From contig JAEWFZ010000018.1 of assembly GCA_023388535.1 (NCBI GenBank), forward strand, positions 1-12,653: 12,653 nucleotides of DNA, given 5' to 3'. This stretch comes from Bacillota bacterium. GTDB taxonomy: Bacteria; Bacillota_I; Bacilli_A; Erysipelotrichales; Erysipelotrichaceae. The position numbers and the translations under genes were made by a program. Each line of letters begins with the position of its first letter. Position 1 is the stretch's first letter. The notes below the pieces were generated by a model. It was not told the DNA's origin. It saw only the letters and a list, made by a program, of their open reading frames with translations, and ran no database searches. Of this stretch, positions 10,407 to 12,653 are shown piece after piece.

Positions 10407-11816
10407 CCGAGCATCAAACTTGTAAAACAAGCTGATTTGGAGAAATACTCTAAAGTTGGCGACGTAATAACCTATACCTTTACTGTAACGAATACAGGAA
10501 ATGTTGTTCTTAGTGATGTAATGATTGAGGATATCCTGGAAGGATTAAGTCCAATCAATTACGTAAGTCTTAATGGAAACGCTCTAGATGAAGGAACCAC
10601 AAAAGTTACTTTAGAAGTAGGCGACATCTTGATTGCTACAGCAACATATACGATTACACAGGCTGATTTAGATGCTGGAGTTGTTAAAAATGCTGCTACA
10701 GCAACCGGTACAGATCCTCACGATACGCCAGTAACGGATGAAGATGACGATGATGTCCCAGGCCAACAAAACCCAAGCATCAAACTCGTTAAAGAATCCT
10801 TAGAAGATAGCTTTAGTGCCGTAGGCGATGTGATTCATTATGTGTTCACGATTACCAACGATGGTAATGTCAGCCTACGTAAACTCAAACTTATCGATCC
10901 AATGGAAGGCTTAAGTAGCTTCATCTATGAAGCCAGCGATGGTACGGCGATTGACGATATTAATGCTGTAGTCTTAGCTCCGGGTGAAAGTGTAGTAGCG
11001 AAAGCGACTTATACCATCACTCAAGCAGACTTAGATAAAGGTACGATAACCAACGCTGCTAATGTCACGGCAGAGGATCCAAAAGAAACGCCAGTGACAG
11101 ACAATGATGACGATGATGTCCCAGGCCAACAAAGCCCAAGCATCAAACTAGTTAAAGTATCCTTAGAAGATAGCTTTAGTGCCGTAGGCGATGTGATTCA
11201 TTATGTGTTTACGATTACCAACGATGGTAATGTTAGCCTACGTAATATCGAGCTTACCGATCCAATGGAAGGCTTAAGTAGCTTCAGCTATGAAACCAGC
11301 GATGGTACGGCGATTGACGATATTAGTGGTGTGGTCTTAGCTCCGTGTGAAAGTGTAGTAGCGAAAGCGACCTATACTATAACTCAAGAAGACTTAGATA
11401 AAGGTACGATAACCAACGCCGCTAAAGTCACGACAGAGGATCCAAAAGGTACGCCAGTAACGGACGAAGATGATGATGATGTCCCAGGCCAACAAAGCCC
11501 AGGTATAACGATAGTCAAGACGGTAGATAAAGAAATCTATACAGTCGGTGATACATTAACGTATACTTTCTTAGTTACTAATACCGGTAATGTCACTCTA
11601 ATCGATGTAGTCGTTGAAGATCCAATGTTTGTGGAAATCGTTCTAGAGAAAACTACATTACTTCCGGGCGAATCCACTACCGGTTCCGCAACATACACAG
11701 TTACTCAAGCTGATGTTGACGCTGGAACTATCTATAACAAAGCTACTACTACAGGTACACCGCCGAAAGGTTTAGAACCACCAAAAGATGAGGACGATGT
11801 AGAAGTGAAGGCTAAA
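10407..11816 (+). repeat. Four DUF11-like repeats of about 121 residues
   Basis: Units start at 10407, 10773, 11136 and 11499. Each has PSIKLVK or PGITIVK, then VGD.I.Y.F.VTNTGNV.L, then a TYTITQADLD.G motif followed by N.A. The first three end in an acidic linker TPVTDxDDDDVPGQQ. Copies 2 and 3 are exactly 363 bases each and differ at roughly 29 bases by hand count, so they are a relatively recent duplication. Copies 1 and 4 are more diverged. Such repeats extend the stalk through the cell wall layer. The acidic linkers could bind calcium, which is an inference. Confidence 0.8.
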
Positions 11817-11975
11817 GAGTTACCACCAGTAGAAACACCAGAAGAGCCACCTGTTGAGACTCCAATCGAAACTCCGATCGAGCCACCGGTTGAGACTCCA
11901 ATCGAAACTCCGATTGAGACTCCGATTGAGACCCCAGTGGAAACTCCGATAGAAACTCCAATCGATAAACCAGAT
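11817..11975 (+). repeat. ETPI-rich cell-wall-spanning segment
   Basis: A run of 12-base units encodes VETP, IETP or IEPP, over about 53 residues just before LPKTG. Pro-rich spacers of this type thread through peptidoglycan in sortase substrates. Synonymous differences between units (act/acc, atc/att, gag/gaa) show that the array is not freshly expanded. Its composition echoes the repeat just after the signal peptide. Confidence 0.85.
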
Positions 11976-12071
11976 CTTCCTAAGACTGGTTATAACTCAA
12001 AAACCTTTGGATTCCTAAGCGGATTACTGGTAGTAGCAGGATTATTAATGCTACGAAAGAAAAAAGAAGAA
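11976..12071 (+). other. LPKTG sortase sorting signal
   Basis: LPKTG (11976-11990) is followed by a short linker, the hydrophobic stretch FGFLSGLLVVAGLLML, and the basic tail RKKKEE directly before TAA 12072. This is the complete three-part signal for sortase A, which would cut between Thr and Gly and join the protein to peptidoglycan. The signal is intact despite the lesions upstream. Confidence 0.95.
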
Positions 12072-12103
12072 TAATCAAAAAGAGCCAGGAAAATAAGGTT
12101 CGT

Positions 12104-12175
12104 TAAAGAAGTTTTAGAAAAATAGCTGTCCGCTATAAAGAAGTTTTAGAAGGTCGCTATAAAGAAGTTTTAGAA
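12104..12175 (+). repeat. Three copies of a 16-base direct repeat
   Basis: TAAAGAAGTTTTAGAA occurs at 12104-12119, 12136-12151 and 12160-12175. The last two copies share 21 bases starting CGCTATAAAG, with a period of 24. The first is 32 bases earlier. They lie between the adhesin stop codon and the transposase remnant. There is no start codon that would make a gene of them. They may be a slipped-strand product or part of the end of the insertion sequence. The role is unknown. Confidence 0.8.
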
Positions 12176-12184
12176 AAATCAAAG

Positions 12185-12220
12185 AAAAGAGTGCATTCAA
12201 ATCAAGATTCACTCTTTTTT
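12185..12220. terminator. Probable bidirectional rho-independent terminator
   Basis: AAAAGAGTG (12185-12193) pairs with CACTCTTTT (12210-12218) around a 16-base loop, and T residues run on to 12220. On the plus strand it would end transcription of the adhesin gene. On the minus strand the complementary CTTTT tract gives a weaker signal for the transposase. The transposase stop codon (12202-12204) lies inside the loop. The long loop and AT-rich lower stem lower confidence. Confidence 0.6.
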
Positions 12221-12653
12221 GAGTTAATGACATAAAGAATTCTTAACCGTAAATGTTCGAAATTACGATATCCTGCAGCGTTTCTAATAATAAGTTTGAT
12301 AACGTTGTTTCTCGATTCAATAGGTCCGTTAGAGATTCTACGACCCTTGATACGCGTGAATGAATTGAGTATTTCTGTACGCTATTTTAACAAAGTTCTT
12401 CCGACGCGCTTGACGTCAGGATGTTCAAAATTTATACACCTTGAGATGAATTGGTATAGTTTTTCTTCCACTATCTCAACGTTACTCAGAGCATTAATAT
12501 AAAGATAATCCTCTTTCAACCGATAAATAGATTCAATTAGTGGATCAATTTGAAACATTAATTCTCGCATTTTATGATTAGAAATTACAAATTTAAAATG
12601 ATGATTATAACCTCGTTTAGTCCAGTCAATTTTATTCCCATTTCTAAGCAATA
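12202..12653 (-). pseudogene. ISL3-family transposase, C-terminal part with internal stop
   Basis: Read on the minus strand from the window edge, the protein begins LLRNGNKIDWTKRG and has the segment QIDPLIESIYRLKEDYLYIN. After an in-frame TAG (12382-12384) it continues RTEILNSFTRIKGRRISNGP, then IESRNNVIKLIIRNAAGYRN and FEHLRLRILYVINSKKSES, ending at TGA (12204-12202). The SNGPIES..N..IK and NA.GYRNF blocks are the ISL3 DDE signature around the catalytic Glu. Family members usually read LINWRTEI where this one has LLK-stop-RTEI, so the TAG most likely replaces a Trp TGG. The N-terminal zinc-binding region, HTH and both Asp residues lie outside the window. The gene converges on the adhesin, and the inverted repeats of the element are not identifiable here. 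Confidence 0.85.

Larger units (their letters stand above)
295..12074 (+). pseudogene. Giant LPXTG leucine-rich-repeat adhesin, disrupted at its 5' end
   Basis: This is a cell-wall-anchored surface protein of about 3926 residues when reconstructed, probably binding host or neighbouring-cell ligands through BspA-like leucine-rich repeats (LRRs) held out on a long stalk. Domains by reconstructed residue: signal peptide 1-35; Glu/Thr/Pro/Val repeat 36-118; LRR block 1 to about 290; MucBP-like 313-386; Ig-like 387-474; LRR block 2, 475-1000; LRR block 3, 1003-1420; MucBP-like 1423-1492; adhesin region to 2367; SpaA-like modules to 3041; Cna-B-like modules to 3371; four DUF11-like repeats to 3841; ETPI wall spacer; LPKTG. 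Three lesions interrupt it: a missing A after codon 3 (shift near 301-304), TAA at 360-362 and TAA at 741-743. The frame is otherwise open to TAA 12072. The start is chosen by the Shine-Dalgarno site and signal peptide. The lesions could be decay, an off state or sequence error. Any downstream restart would lack the signal peptide and could not be exported by this route. Confidence 0.85.

Noticed and set aside
894..12074. GTG 894 as the true start of the giant protein
   Set aside because: The codon lies inside a leucine-rich repeat (SVDFTNANS) with no ribosome binding site, and repeat sequence continues upstream to 744. The native start is ATG 295.
12077..12086. AAAAAGAGCC (GGCTCTTTTT on the other strand) as an ISL3 terminal repeat
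   Set aside because: It resembles ends I recall for some ISL3 elements, but its orientation is wrong for an element to its right, and no matching partner is in the window.
12104..12175. CRISPR array
   Set aside because: The repeats are only 16 bases, the spacings of 16 and 8 bases are unequal and too short, and there are no cas genes.
12296..12502. Plus-strand ORF of 68 residues
   Set aside because: It is antisense to the transposase, whose family motifs are clear on the minus strand.

Overview
The window comes from an AT-rich, low-GC Gram-positive bacterium that uses sortase. The evidence is a TTGAAT-17-TATAAT promoter, G-rich Shine-Dalgarno sites, and an LPKTG wall-sorting signal at the end of an enormous surface protein. 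BspA-type leucine-rich repeats on an LPXTG protein with SpaA, Cna-B and DUF11-type stalk domains, next to an ISL3 transposase, would suit a host-associated Bacillota lineage such as Erysipelotrichales. That placement is an inference, not shown by the sequence.

Layout. Positions 1-172 hold the 3' end of an unrecognised upstream gene with an ambiguous frame. Positions 173-294 hold a convincing promoter, a leader with a small AT-rich inverted repeat, and a ribosome binding site. Positions 295-12074 are one giant adhesin gene, about 3926 codons when reconstructed. From the N-terminus it encodes: a signal peptide; a Glu/Thr/Pro/Val repeat; three blocks of roughly 35 leucine-rich repeats in total, with two MucBP-like modules and one Ig-like module between or after them; about 870 residues of beta-rich adhesin region; about six SpaA-like modules; three Cna-B-like modules; four DUF11-like repeats; an ETPI-rich wall-spanning segment; and the LPKTG-transmembrane-charged tail.

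As written, the gene is broken only at its 5' end. There is a one-base deficit in an A tract after the start codon, a TAA inside the signal peptide at 360, and a TAA at 741. After that, 3776 codons are open up to the natural stop. It is either a recently silenced surface protein, a gene whose 5' end was replaced by a decayed copy, or a site of sequence error.

Positions 12075-12201 carry three copies of a 16-base direct repeat and the left arm of a probable bidirectional terminator. From 12202 to the window edge, on the minus strand, lies the C-terminal part of an ISL3-family transposase. It contains an in-frame TAG, so it also looks inactive.

I see no defence, biosynthetic or regulatory system here. 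The interest lies in the architecture of the adhesin and the pattern of its inactivation.
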